A stretch of 40,741 bases of DNA, taken from Lachnospiraceae bacterium. Its GTDB lineage: Bacteria > Bacillota > Clostridia > Lachnospirales > Lachnospiraceae. The translations under genes and the position numbers were made by a program. The notes under the pieces were generated by a model. The model did not search any database. It saw nothing but the letters and a program-made list of their open reading frames with translations, and was not told where the DNA came from. This document shows, piece by piece, positions 16,226 to 24,595 of this stretch. The stretch covers positions 1 through 40,741 of the forward strand of contig WSLY01000022.1 in the NCBI GenBank assembly GCA_013316825.1, given 5' to 3'. Within the stretch, counting starts at the first letter, position 1. Every line of letters begins with the position of its first letter.

Positions 16226-17689
16226 ATGAGGTACTTAAGAGAAAAGGACGTAAGAAGGGGAAGCGGAATCAAAGTGGCAGCCGTATTGTTATGCATATTG
16301 CTGTTTTCTTTGCTGCCTGCAAAAGAGGCACTGGCAGTGGAGGGAACCGTGACGGCGACTTCTGCCAACATACGTGCCAGCGCGGACCCGAACAGCCAGA
16401 TACTGGCAAGTGTGTTAAACGGTGACAAACTGTCAATTAAGGAGGAAGTGACAGGAACCGACGGAAATGTATGGTTTTATGTCTTCATCGACTCTAACAG
16501 ACTGGGTTATGTCCGTTCGGATTTGGTGAAAAAGGATGACGGCAGTGCGCCCTCCGCCACAGTGACAATCACACCGACTCCGACACCGACGCCTGCTTCC
16601 AACCCCAATGCCGGCAATAATAATAAAATCAATTTAAATGCCACGATTAATAGGGACGGCGTGGAAGAAGTACAGCCGGTGAGCGCATCTGTCAACAGCT
16701 CAACGCCTGTGCGTGTCAGGGCAGACAGTTCGACGGATGCGGAAATCGTAACGACTGTCAAACAGGATGTGGTGCTTACCGTCCACGGCAAGAAGACAGC
16801 AGGTAACGGTGACGTATGGTATCTGGTGAGCTTTATGGTGGACAATACGGAGGTCAACGGCTATATCCATTCCAATTATGTGACGCTTGGCGGCGAGCTT
16901 CTGCCGGTGGTGCCTGAGGAGCCGACAGAGCCTACGGAGCCTACAGAGCCGACTGAACCTACGGAGCCGCCGGTGCAGCAGCAGGATTGGTATACTGCGC
17001 AGAATGATGATGGCACGTGGGTTTTGGTAGAAAATGCCACGGGAAAAAGGACGCCGATTGCGGATATGTTTACGAACTGGAATAAGGCGGTAGATGAGTG
17101 GGAGGCAGCGACTGCAAAGAATTCCCGCCAGACGGTAATTATTGTGGTGCTTTCTGTTCTGCTGGTGGTACTGGCACTGGGTATTACTTTGCTGATATTT
17201 AAGCTGAAGGATATGATGGAAGACGACGGGCTGGATATGAGGCAGAGGACGCCGGTAAGAAGAAGCGGTGACAGGCCGGTACGTCCTTCCGGCTCTTCGC
17301 AGGCGCGTTCGGCGGGAAGCCGGCCTTCCGGTACCCGCCCTGCTTCACAGGCACGTCCGGCAGGGAGCAGACCCGCCGGCACGGTGCGTCCGGACGGCAG
17401 ACCGGCACAGCCGGCAGGGGCAAGACCCGCCGCAGGAGCGCAGGGAAGCAGACCCGCCGGCACGGTGCGTCCGGACGGTGCGAGACCTGTACCCCGTCCG
17501 CAGGCAGGCAGACCGGCTTCCACAGCGGACGGCAGCCGTTTGGAGAGGCAGGCGAGAGCCGATGTGGAGGCGAGAAATCTGGAGCGCAACACAGCGGGTG
17601 CGCAGCCTAAAAAGCCAAGAAATTTTATGTCTGATGACGACGAATTTGAATTTGAATTTTTAAACTGGGATGGGGACGGTGAAGCGTAA
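16226..17689 (+). CDS. Membrane protein with two bacterial SH3 domains and a basic Arg-Pro tail
   Basis: Protein of about 487 residues, probably inserted at the cell envelope. A signal-like segment (VAAVLLCILLFSLLPAKEALA) is followed by a bacterial SH3 domain (VTATSANIRASADPNSQIL...), a low-complexity Thr-Pro linker, a second SH3 domain (TPVRVRADSSTDAEIVTTV...), a Glu-Pro-Thr repeat (EPTEPTEPTEPTEPTEP), one membrane segment (VIIVVLSVLLVVLALGITLL) and a tail of Arg-Pro-Ala-Gly repeats ending in acidic DDDEFEFEF. SH3b domains bind peptidoglycan or peptides. Start at 16226 has AAAGGG six bases upstream; ATG at 16211 is possible. A 32-base exact direct repeat lies in the tail. The two-sided layout suggests a link between wall and cytosol. 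Confidence 0.72.
   Translation: MRYLREKDVRRGSGIKVAAVLLCILLFSLLPAKEALAVEGTVTATSANIRASADPNSQILASVLNGDKLSIKEEVTGTDGNVWFYVFIDSNRLGYVRSDLVKKDDGSAPSATVTITPTPTPTPASNPNAGNNNKINLNATINRDGVEEVQPVSASVNSSTPVRVRADSSTDAEIVTTVKQDVVLTVHGKKTAGNGDVWYLVSFMVDNTEVNGYIHSNYVTLGGELLPVVPEEPTEPTEPTEPTEPTEPPVQQQDWYTAQNDDGTWVLVENATGKRTPIADMFTNWNKAVDEWEAATAKNSRQTVIIVVLSVLLVVLALGITLLIFKLKDMMEDDGLDMRQRTPVRRSGDRPVRPSGSSQARSAGSRPSGTRPASQARPAGSRPAGTVRPDGRPAQPAGARPAAGAQGSRPAGTVRPDGARPVPRPQAGRPASTADGSRLERQARADVEARNLERNTAGAQPKKPRNFMSDDDEFEFEFLNWDGDGEA
17366..17397 (+). repeat. 32-base direct repeat, copy 1
   Basis: Begins AGCAGACCCGCCGGCACGGT and ends GGACGG, encoding SRPAGTVRPDG. It recurs exactly at 17447-17478, 81 bases (27 codons) later and in the same frame. 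Confidence 0.85.
17447..17478 (+). repeat. 32-base direct repeat, copy 2
   Basis: Exact second copy of the repeat at 17366-17397, in frame in the same gene. Loss or gain of the 81-base unit would keep the reading frame. Confidence 0.85.
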
Positions 17690-17715
17690 GATTGCGCGCA
17701 GTCTTTTCCGGAAAG

Positions 17716-17751
17716 GTCCGAACCTCTTTATGCGGAGGTTCGGACTTTTTT
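17716..17751 (+). terminator. Rho-independent terminator after the SH3-domain gene
   Basis: A perfect 11-bp stem, GTCCGAACCTC (17716-17726) and GAGGTTCGGAC (17735-17745), with an 8-base loop, is followed by six Ts. Confidence 0.92.
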
Positions 17752-17763
17752 CTTAAAATGCGG

Positions 17764-17803
17764 TTGACACTCTGCCTTTCCTGTTATAATATTTGTATAA
17801 CAG
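17764..17803 (+). promoter_or_regulatory. gntR-clpC promoter with a perfect palindromic operator
   Basis: A consensus TTGACA (17764-17769) is followed by TAATAT (17787-17792, 17-base spacing) or TATAAT (17785-17790, 15-base spacing). The palindrome CTGTTATA-N7-TATAACAG (17781-17788 and 17796-17803) covers the -10 box and the likely start of transcription, 23 bases before the regulator's ATG. Its position makes it the probable autorepression site of the GntR protein encoded next. Confidence 0.8.
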
Positions 17804-17825
17804 TTGGGAAGGAGGAAGCCATGCC

Positions 17826-18203
17826 ATGATAATTGAAATTGACTTTAACAGTGATGAGGCGCTGTATCTGCAGCTTCGCAATCAAATTATATTGGGAATT
17901 GCCACCTCACGTTTTCAGGAAGGAGAGCAGCTTCCCTCTGTACGCCAGCTTGCGGATGCGATAGGCATCAATATGCATACGGTAAATAAAGCATATACCG
18001 TGCTGAAGCAGGAGGGTTATGTAAAGGTGGACAGAAGGCGCGGCGTCGTGATAGCGGTGGATACGGACAGGCTTAAGACTATCACGGAACTGCGGCAGGA
18101 GCTGCAGGTGATTCTTGCCAAAAGCAGCTGCAAGAATATTTCCAAAGAAGAAGTACATGCTTTGATTGATGAAATATATGAGGATTATGGAGGACATTGC
18201 TGA
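17826..18203 (+). CDS. GntR-family regulator, YtrA type
   Basis: Repressor-type regulator of 125 residues. Residues 10-75 are the GntR winged helix (YLQLRNQIILGIATSRFQEG, PSVRQLADAIGINMHTVNKA, GYVKVDRRRGVVIA). The C-terminal part is only a short pair of helices, so there is no large effector domain; this is the YtrA subfamily. The ATG at 17826 has AAGGAGG upstream; an earlier ATG at 17821 gives a two-codon peptide. The stop is shared with the clpC start (TGATG), so the two proteins are made together. In many Firmicutes clpC is under CtsR with McsA/McsB; none of these is present here, and this regulator seems to take that place. Confidence 0.85.
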   Translation: MIIEIDFNSDEALYLQLRNQIILGIATSRFQEGEQLPSVRQLADAIGINMHTVNKAYTVLKQEGYVKVDRRRGVVIAVDTDRLKTITELRQELQVILAKSSCKNISKEEVHALIDEIYEDYGGHC

Positions 18204-20665
18204 TGCAGTCACAATTTACGGAAAAGGCGCGCGCAGCGCTTTTACTTGCAGAAAAAACAGCAAAACGCTTGAAACAGGGATACGTGGGGACGGAGCACAT
18301 TCTGGTGGGGCTTATGCAGGAGAAGACCGGCGTGGCGGCAAGAGTGCTGTTTGATAACGGAGTAGACGAAAATCAGGTTGTGGAGATGATAAGGGATTTG
18401 ATTTCCATGGATGCGCCCGTGGCGGTCAGGGACAGGGAGACATATTCTCCGAGGGCGGCGAAGGTGCTTGACATTGCGCATAAACAGTCGGAGCGCTTTG
18501 GCGAGAGGCAGACCGGTACGGAGCATATCCTGATGGCGCTGATTAAAGAGGGCGAAAACGTGGCGGTCCGGCTTTTGAACACATTGGGAATTTCCACGCA
18601 GAAGATTTATATTGACGTTTTGATTGCCATAGGGGAGGACGGCGGGCTGTACAAGGAGGACCTTGCAAAGAGCAGGCAGGGCAAAAAAAATACCTCTACG
18701 CTGGCGCAGTACAGCAGGGATTTGACGGCGTTAGCCAGAGAGGGGAAGTTAGACCCTGTGATTGGCAGAGAAGAGGAGATACAGCGTGTTGTGCAGATAC
18801 TCAGCAGGCGCACCAAGAACAATCCCTGCCTGATAGGAGAGCCGGGAGTGGGCAAGACTGCCGTGGTTGAAGGGCTTGCGGCACGGATTGTATCAGGAAA
18901 TGTGCCCTTTACAGTCAGGGAAAAACGCGTTCTTACACTGGATTTGTCCGGTATGGTTGCGGGGAGCAAATACCGCGGCGAGTTTGAAGAGCGAATCAAG
19001 AAAGTAATCAAAGAAGTGTTAGAGGACGGCAATGTCATACTGTTTCTCGATGAACTGCATACCATTATCGGCGCCGGCGGTGCGGAGGGCGCCATCGATG
19101 CTTCCAATATTTTGAAGCCGTCTCTTGCAAGAGGGGAAATACAGCTTATCGGTGCTACTACCATAGCCGAGTACCGCAAATATGTGGAAAAGGATGCGGC
19201 GCTGGAAAGGCGTTTTCAGCCGGTAAATGTGGAAGAACCGGATGTGGAAGCCGCCATCCGTATTTTGAATGGCATCAGCGCAAGATATGAAGCCCACCAC
19301 AAAGTAAAGATACTGCCTGAAGCGATTGTGGCTGCGGCAAAGCTTTCCGACAGGTATATCAATGACAGGAACCTGCCGGATAAAGCAATCGATTTGATAG
19401 ACGAAGCGGCGGCAGCGGTTCGTCTCAAGACCGGACGCGTGCCGGAAAAACAACGGGAGCTTTTGCGGAAGATACAGGAAAAAGACATACAGATAGAACG
19501 TTCCATCCGCATGGAAAATTTTGAACAGGCAGGCGACTTGAAGCGCCAACAGGATGTGCTTCTCAAAAAATATGACAGTATGAAGCGGCGCTTTGAGGAG
19601 CAGGAGAAAAGCAAGGAATATACGGTTGGAGAAAATGAAATTGCGGAAGTAGTTTCTATGTGGACGAAGATACCGGTGAAGAAGCTGGCTGAGAAGGAGA
19701 GCGAGCGGCTTTTGAAGCTGGAATCCGTTCTGCATAAGCGTGTTATCGGGCAGGAGGAAGCGGTAAAAGCGGTTGCAAGAGCTATGCGAAGGGGAAGGGT
19801 CGGGTTAAAGGATCCCGGCAAGCCCATAGGTTCTTTTCTGTTTTTGGGACCTACCGGCGTAGGCAAGACGGAGCTGAGTAAGACGCTGGCGGAGGCAATG
19901 TTCGGTTCGGAGAATGCGCTTATCAGGGTGGATATGTCGGAGTACATGGAAGGACATTCCGTCTCTAAGATGATTGGTTCCCCGCCCGGATACGTAGGCT
20001 TTGACGAGGGAGGACAGCTCAGCGAAAAGGTGCGCCGCAATCCCTATTCCGTGGTACTGTTTGATGAGATTGAAAAGGCGCATCCCGATGTGTTTAACGT
20101 TCTGCTGCAAGTATTGGATGACGGGCATATTACGGATTCCAAGGGCAGGAAGGTCAGCTTCAAGAACACAGTGCTGATTATGACCTCCAACGCGGGCGCA
20201 CAGCGGATTGTAGAGCCCAAAAATTTAGGATTTGCCGCAGAGTCAAGCGAGGCAAAGGATTACGAAAAGATGAAGAGCGGCGTGATGGAGGAGGTTAAGA
20301 AGCTGTTTAAGCCCGAGTTTATCAACCGCATCGATGAAATTATGGTATTCCATCAGCTTACAAGGGAAAATATGCGGGAAATTGTGACGCTTCTTTCTCA
20401 TAATCTTTCCAAACGGTGCGCGGCACAGATGGATATGAAGCTCAAGCTTTCTCCGGCGCTTAAGGAGCATTTGGTAGAGAAATATGCCGACAAAAAAATG
20501 GGGGCGCGCCCGCTAAAGCGCGCTATGCAGTCCGTTGTGGAGGATGCCCTTGCGGAAGAAATCCTGCAGAGCAGGGTGAAACGGGGAGATACGGTGACTG
20601 CCGGCTACAAGGGAGAAAAAGTATGCTTTACCGTGGCAGCCATTCCCAAAAACGGGGTGGAATAA
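18203..20665 (+). CDS. clpC: ClpC AAA+ unfoldase
   Basis: Hsp100 chaperone of 820 residues that unfolds proteins and feeds them to ClpP. Order of parts: double Clp_N domain (1-145), first AAA domain with GEPGVGKT (about 212-219) and [11 protein letters not shown], a middle domain with a UVR-like coiled coil (about 410-450), second AAA domain with [12 protein letters not shown] and [12 protein letters not shown], and the C-terminal D2-small domain. The middle domain and N-domain set it apart from ClpB and ClpE. The ATG at 18203 overlaps the gntR stop, with GGAGG 9-13 bases upstream; a TTG at 18197 is less likely. ClpP is not in the window. Confidence 0.95.
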   Translation: MQSQFTEKARAALLLAEKTAKRLKQGYVGTEHILVGLMQEKTGVAARVLFDNGVDENQVVEMIRDLISMDAPVAVRDRETYSPRAAKVLDIAHKQSERFGERQTGTEHILMALIKEGENVAVRLLNTLGISTQKIYIDVLIAIGEDGGLYKEDLAKSRQGKKNTSTLAQYSRDLTALAREGKLDPVIGREEEIQRVVQILSRRTKNNPCLIGEPGVGKTAVVEGLAARIVSGNVPFTVREKRVLTLDLSGMVAGSKYRGEFEERIKKVIKEVLEDGNVILFLDELHTIIGAGGAEGAIDASNILKPSLARGEIQLIGATTIAEYRKYVEKDAALERRFQPVNVEEPDVEAAIRILNGISARYEAHHKVKILPEAIVAAAKLSDRYINDRNLPDKAIDLIDEAAAAVRLKTGRVPEKQRELLRKIQEKDIQIERSIRMENFEQAGDLKRQQDVLLKKYDSMKRRFEEQEKSKEYTVGENEIAEVVSMWTKIPVKKLAEKESERLLKLESVLHKRVIGQEEAVKAVARAMRRGRVGLKDPGKPIGSFLFLGPTGVGKTELSKTLAEAMFGSENALIRVDMSEYMEGHSVSKMIGSPPGYVGFDEGGQLSEKVRRNPYSVVLFDEIEKAHPDVFNVLLQVLDDGHITDSKGRKVSFKNTVLIMTSNAGAQRIVEPKNLGFAAESSEAKDYEKMKSGVMEEVKKLFKPEFINRIDEIMVFHQLTRENMREIVTLLSHNLSKRCAAQMDMKLKLSPALKEHLVEKYADKKMGARPLKRAMQSVVEDALAEEILQSRVKRGDTVTAGYKGEKVCFTVAAIPKNGVE

Positions 20666-20734
20666 TAGGCGGACTTGTATTATACTATAATCATATTTAC
20701 AGGGGAAAAGCCCTGAAATCAGGAGGATATACAG

Positions 20735-21148
20735 ATGGCAATCGTAGCAGAATTACTTCGTGCGGAAGAAAACGGCGCAATCAGTTTTGGCAATCACAAG
20801 CTGGCACAGAAAACAAAGGTGGAGGACTTTGAACATGCGGGGGATTTGTATAAGGTAAAGACCTATCAGGCGATGACAAAGCTGGAAAAGAACGGCATGT
20901 TTTTGTATGAATCCGTACCGGGCACCAGCGTGCTCTCATTTCAGGAGACGGAGCGGGGCGTTTCCTTTGTGGCAGAGGGGGATGAGGATGCGCAGCTCAC
21001 AGTCGGACTAAAGGACGACACCGAATATGAGGTATCAGCAGGGGGCATAAGCATCGGAAGGATGCGCACCAATCTTGGCGGAAAGCTCAGTCTGAGCGTG
21101 GAGCTTGCCGGCGCCGGCGAAGTGGCTGTAGAAATTACGCAGGTATAG
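20735..21148 (+). CDS. Conserved protein of unknown function
   Basis: Protein of 137 residues beginning MAIVAELLRAEENGAISFGN. It appears all-beta in the second half (short strands with VSFVAEG, AQLTVGLKDDTEYEVS, GGKLSLSVELAG), with no signal peptide or membrane segment. I recall similar proteins in Lachnospiraceae, sometimes labelled endosialidase; nothing in the sequence supports that enzyme. CAGGAGG precedes the ATG. A TATAAT at 20686-20691 could be the -10 of its own promoter, but no good -35 is visible. It lies between clpC and radA. Confidence 0.6.
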   Translation: MAIVAELLRAEENGAISFGNHKLAQKTKVEDFEHAGDLYKVKTYQAMTKLEKNGMFLYESVPGTSVLSFQETERGVSFVAEGDEDAQLTVGLKDDTEYEVSAGGISIGRMRTNLGGKLSLSVELAGAGEVAVEITQV

Positions 21149-21239
21149 ATAATTGCAAGATACGGTTCTATGGGCGGCACTTGCCGCGTAACGAATTTTG
21201 AGGCTGTCTGTCGGGCAACGGACGGAAAGGAAATAAACA

Positions 21240-22610
21240 ATGGCAAAGGGGAAAAAGAGCACTTGCTTTTTCTGTCAGAACTGCGGCTATGAGTCTCCCA
21301 AATGGATGGGACAGTGCCCGGGCTGCAGGGAGTGGAATACCTTTGTGGAGGAACAGACCGCCACGATTTTCCTGAAAAAAGGCAGTGCGGGAGGAGGCAT
21401 GGCGAGGCGGGAGCCTGCCGTGCTTTCTGAAATAGAGATGAATGAGGAGGACAGGCTGTCCACCGGCATAAAGGAGCTTGACAGGGTGCTGGGAGGCGGC
21501 GTAGTAGCGGGTTCTCTTACTTTGGTAGGCGGCGACCCGGGGATAGGCAAATCTACTTTGCTTTTACAGATGTGCCGTTTTATGGCGCTTGGTGGAAGCA
21601 GGGTGCTCTACATATCGGGCGAGGAGTCGCTAAAGCAGATTAAAATGCGGGCGGAGCGTATCGGCGCATTTAATGATAATCTGCTTCTTTTGTGTGAAAC
21701 CAATCTGGAAGTCATTGAGGAAACGATTAAAAAATATGCGCCGAAGGTGGTTATCATCGATTCCATCCAGACGATGTACAATGAAAATGTTTCAGCGGCG
21801 CCGGGCAGCGTTTCACAGGTGCGCGAGTCCACCGGCGTTCTGCTGCAGCTTGCAAAGGGCGTGGGGGTGTCCGTCTTTATTGTGGGGCACGTGACGAAAG
21901 AGGGAACGGTTGCCGGTCCCCGCGTACTGGAACATATGGTGGATACGGTGCTCTATTTTGAGGGTGACAGGCATGCCTCTTACCGGATTCTGCGCGGTGT
22001 GAAGAACCGTTTTGGCTCTACCAATGAAATCGGTGTATTCGAGATGAAGGAAGAAGGGCTGATGCAGGTGGAGAATCCTTCGGCATTTATGTTGGACGGC
22101 AGGCCAGAGGGCGCGTGCGGCTGTGTAGTGGCGTGCTCTGTGGAGGGAACGCGCCCGCTGATGACGGAGATACAGGCGCTTGTGTGCCACAGTAATTTTG
22201 GAATACCCAGAAGGCAGGCGACGGGTACGGATTTTAACCGTGTCAACCTGTTGATGGCAGTTTTGGAAAAGCGGCTCGGACTGCAGATGAGCGGCTGCGA
22301 CGCTTATGTCAATGTGGCGGGCGGTATGAAGCTTACGGAGCCGGCAATGGATTTGGGCATGGTGATGGCGATTGTATCCAGCTTCCGCAATAAACCAATA
22401 GATGAAAAGACGGTGGTTTTTGGGGAAGTTGGCTTAAGCGGCGAGGTGCGTGCGGTGAGTATGGCGGAAAAACGCGTGCAGGAAGCGAAAAAGCTGGGAT
22501 TTACGCTTTGTATTCTTCCGGCAGCGAATGCGGAAGCGTTACAGGGAACCGCCGGAATCCGTATTGTGGGAGTGTCGAGCGTGCAGGATGCGATAGCGTT
22601 TGTCGGATAG
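21240..22610 (+). CDS. radA: DNA repair helicase RadA/Sms
   Basis: Protein of 456 residues that drives branch migration during recombination repair. The N-terminal zinc finger has CQNC and CPGC (residues 12-15 and 26-29). The RecA-like domain carries Walker A GDPGIGKST (98-106), VIIDSIQ for Walker B and the family-specific KNRFGS (255-260). The last 150 residues form the Lon-protease-like domain (DAYVNVAGGMKLTEPAMDLG). All parts are intact and the length is typical. The start ATG follows GGAAAGGAAA. No terminator is clear between it and the tRNA gene. Confidence 0.96.
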   Translation: MAKGKKSTCFFCQNCGYESPKWMGQCPGCREWNTFVEEQTATIFLKKGSAGGGMARREPAVLSEIEMNEEDRLSTGIKELDRVLGGGVVAGSLTLVGGDPGIGKSTLLLQMCRFMALGGSRVLYISGEESLKQIKMRAERIGAFNDNLLLLCETNLEVIEETIKKYAPKVVIIDSIQTMYNENVSAAPGSVSQVRESTGVLLQLAKGVGVSVFIVGHVTKEGTVAGPRVLEHMVDTVLYFEGDRHASYRILRGVKNRFGSTNEIGVFEMKEEGLMQVENPSAFMLDGRPEGACGCVVACSVEGTRPLMTEIQALVCHSNFGIPRRQATGTDFNRVNLLMAVLEKRLGLQMSGCDAYVNVAGGMKLTEPAMDLGMVMAIVSSFRNKPIDEKTVVFGEVGLSGEVRAVSMAEKRVQEAKKLGFTLCILPAANAEALQGTAGIRIVGVSSVQDAIAFVG

Positions 22611-22662
22611 AATAGTCCTGCCGCGTTCTTTCAAAAAATCTGCTCTAATGCTTAAAAATGAC

Positions 22663-22691
22663 TTGCCTTGCAGAGCGGCTTATGCTATAAT
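22663..22691 (+). promoter_or_regulatory. tRNA-Trp promoter
   Basis: TTGCCT (22663-22668) and TATAAT (22686-22691) are 17 bases apart and lie 51 bases before the tRNA. Confidence 0.7.
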
Positions 22692-22741
22692 GTTACCTGT
22701 TGGTGCAAAGGCGTAGCGTTTTGGCATTGATAAAAAGAATG

Positions 22742-22813
22742 AAGGGGAATAGTACAGTGGTAGTGCGGCGGTCTCCAAAACCGTAAACGGGGGTTCGAGC
22801 CCCTCTTCCCCTG
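22742..22813 (+). tRNA. tRNA-Trp (CCA anticodon)
   Basis: A 72-base cloverleaf. The acceptor stem pairs AGGGGAA (22742-22748) with TTCCCCT (22806-22812), with G as discriminator. The anticodon stem GCGGT/ACCGT encloses the loop CTCCAAA with anticodon CCA at 22775-22777. The T arm is GGGGG-TTCGAGC-CCCTC. The 3' CCA is not encoded. The gene stands alone, followed by a terminator. Confidence 0.95.
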
Positions 22814-22842
22814 CTGCATGTGCAAAAAGCACTGAAACGTGT

Positions 22843-22872
22843 CGGCGGCTTCAACCGCCGGCATTGTTTTTT
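22843..22872 (+). terminator. Terminator after tRNA-Trp
   Basis: Stem CGGCGG (22843-22848) and CCGCCG (22855-22860) with a 6-base loop, then a short gap and six Ts at 22867-22872. Confidence 0.75.
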
Positions 22873-22873
22873 A

Positions 22874-22902
22874 TGGACAAAACAGTTGATAAGCATTATA
22901 AT
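22874..22902 (+). promoter_or_regulatory. Promoter of the signalling island
   Basis: TGGACA (22874-22879) and a consensus TATAAT (22897-22902) are 17 bases apart, directly after the tRNA terminator and 43 bases before the Hpt gene. Confidence 0.75.
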
Positions 22903-22944
22903 AAGAAATAAAATTACCTAATAAAAAGAAAAAGGAGAGGCGGC

Positions 22945-23325
22945 ATGGACGAAACTTTCAGGAAGCGGATGGAGGAGAACGGGGCGGATGTAGAAACGAC
23001 ACTGAAGCGCTTCATGGGAAACGAAAAGATGTACATGAAGTATATTATGAAGTTCTTGGATGACAAAAATTTTGACAGTATTCGGGAAAATTTGAAAAGC
23101 CAAAATTATGAGGCAGTTTTTAACGCCGCGCACACCTTAAAAGGCGTTACGGCAAATCTGGGATTAAATCCGGTCAATACTGCTGCGGCTGAGATTTCAG
23201 AGCTGCTTAGAGGAAAAGCGGCTGCTGATGTGAATGTGGAAAAGGTAAATGCGGTTTTTCTGGAGCTTTCAGAGAGCTACGAACGCTTCAGAAAGATTCT
23301 GGAGGCAAACAAGCCGCAGACATAA
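22945..23325 (+). CDS. Free-standing histidine phosphotransfer (Hpt) protein
   Basis: Protein of 126 residues, almost all helix, that shuttles phosphate between receiver domains. The phospho-accepting histidine is H63 in AAHTLKGVTANLGL, the standard Hpt motif. AAGGAGAGG precedes the ATG. As a single-domain Hpt it needs a receiver-bearing donor; the two receiver-HD-GYP proteins, the CheY-like protein and CheB of the same island are candidate partners, although the island's kinase lacks its own receiver. It is the first gene of the island, with its own strong promoter. Confidence 0.85.
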   Translation: MDETFRKRMEENGADVETTLKRFMGNEKMYMKYIMKFLDDKNFDSIRENLKSQNYEAVFNAAHTLKGVTANLGLNPVNTAAAEISELLRGKAAADVNVEKVNAVFLELSESYERFRKILEANKPQT

Positions 23326-23331
23326 AATCCA

Positions 23332-23360
23332 TTGACATTTTTACGGAAGAATGGTAACGT
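23332..23360 (+). promoter_or_regulatory. Possible internal promoter before the first HD-GYP gene
   Basis: A consensus TTGACA (23332-23337) lies 17 bases before TAACGT (23355-23360). The -10 is weak, so a regulated promoter or chance match is possible. Confidence 0.4.
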
Positions 23361-23410
23361 GAAAGGTGAGAAAAAATATCATATAAAACAACGAATCAAG
23401 AGGAGAAGAT

Positions 23411-24493
23411 ATGGATAAGCGACAGATGTTGATTGTTGATGATGAAGAAGTAAATCGCATTATACTCAGCGGTGTTTTTGAAGAGGAATATGAGATTTTG
23501 GAGGCTTCAAACGGCCAGGAAGCAAATGAGCTTCTGGCAGACAATCACAATATCGCATTGATTCTGCTGGATATTGTGATGCCGGTATTAAACGGCTTTG
23601 GCGTGTTGAATTACATGAAGGAGCACGACCTCTTAGAAAAGATTCCTGTCATTCTGATTACCAGCGAGGAAGCGCTTGACAGCGACGATCAGGCGTATTC
23701 TTACGGCGTTGCAGACGTTATGCATAAGCCTTTTTATCCGCATATTGTGCAGCGCAGGGCGAGAAACATTATCGAGCTGTATGACAATAAGCATAATATG
23801 GAAGCGAATCTGGAGAAACAGGCAAGCCTTATCAGGGAGCAGGAAAGAAAAATTCGGGAAAACAACGAATTTATGATTGATGCCCTCAGTTCCGTTGTGG
23901 AATTCAGAAGCCTTGAGACAGGCGAACATATCAGGCGTATCAAGTATTTTACCAGAATCATGCTGAAATATCTGATGAAATATTTCCCTAAGTACAATAT
24001 GACGCCGGAGCTGATTGATGAGATTGCCAGAGCTTCCGCATTGCACGATATCGGGAAAATAGGTATTCCTGACGCGATTCTTTTAAAGCCGGGACGCCTT
24101 ACGCCGGAAGAATTTGAAATTATGAAAACGCATACGACTATCGGCTGCGATATTCTGGAAAAGTTCAAGGATAATCAGGATGGTGATTTTTACCGCCACT
24201 GTTATGATATTGTCCGTTACCACCATGAGAGATGGGACGGCGGCGGGTATCCCGACCATTTGGAAGGTGACGCGATTCCTATCAGTGCCCAGATTGTTGC
24301 GATAGCAGACGTTTACGACGCACTGGTAAGCACGAGGGTATACAAGAGCGCTTACGCGAATAACATTGCCTATGAAATGATTATGAATGGCGAGTGCGGG
24401 CAGTTTTCACCGGATGTACTGGAGTGCTTCGGTCTTGCAAAAGAAGACTTCTTCAATATTGTGGAAGTCATTAAGATGTTTACTTTTTCGTAA
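23411..24493 (+). CDS. Receiver-HD-GYP protein, intact metal site
   Basis: Protein of 360 residues: receiver domain (1-120) with phospho-acceptor D54 in LLDIVMP, a helical linker (125-155) and an HD-GYP domain (155-350). HD-GYP proteins hydrolyse cyclic di-GMP. The metal ligands are all visible: HD at 212-213 (ALHDIGKIG), H241 (KTHTTIG), HH at 271-272, the GYP motif at 279-281 in HHERWDGGGYP, and D300/D303 in IADVYDAL. Phosphorylation of D54 should control hydrolysis. AGAGGAGA lies just before the ATG. A terminator follows, so it forms a unit with the Hpt gene. The second messenger could also be another cyclic dinucleotide. Confidence 0.9.
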   Translation: MDKRQMLIVDDEEVNRIILSGVFEEEYEILEASNGQEANELLADNHNIALILLDIVMPVLNGFGVLNYMKEHDLLEKIPVILITSEEALDSDDQAYSYGVADVMHKPFYPHIVQRRARNIIELYDNKHNMEANLEKQASLIREQERKIRENNEFMIDALSSVVEFRSLETGEHIRRIKYFTRIMLKYLMKYFPKYNMTPELIDEIARASALHDIGKIGIPDAILLKPGRLTPEEFEIMKTHTTIGCDILEKFKDNQDGDFYRHCYDIVRYHHERWDGGGYPDHLEGDAIPISAQIVAIADVYDALVSTRVYKSAYANNIAYEMIMNGECGQFSPDVLECFGLAKEDFFNIVEVIKMFTFS

Positions 24494-24510
24494 TCTTTTG
24501 TTAAATAACA

Positions 24511-24548
24511 GGCAGCAAAAAGAGTGAGTTTTTTTGTTGCCTTTCTTC
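24511..24548 (+). terminator. Terminator inside the signalling island
   Basis: An 11-bp stem, GGCAGCAAAAA (24511-24521) and TTTTTGTTGCC (24531-24541, one G-T pair), is followed by TTTCTTCT. It divides the Hpt/HD-GYP pair from the kinase and che genes, perhaps only in part. Confidence 0.6.
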
Positions 24549-24595
24549 TGTTAGTGTGTGAAAGGCAGTATATGGCTTGTCGGGAGGTATGACAG

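Noticed and set aside
16900..17500. CRISPR-like or VNTR array in the SH3-domain gene
   Set aside because: Repeats are in-frame coding repeats of unequal length without uniform spacers; only two 32-base copies are exact.
16876..17592. Minus-strand frame of 238 codons opposite the SH3-domain gene
   Set aside because: It mirrors the low-complexity Glu-Pro-Thr and Arg-Pro repeats of the plus strand; no start signal or family match.
19216..20040. Minus-strand frame of 274 codons opposite clpC
   Set aside because: Antisense of a strongly conserved coding region with biased codons; Ser-rich product of no known kind.
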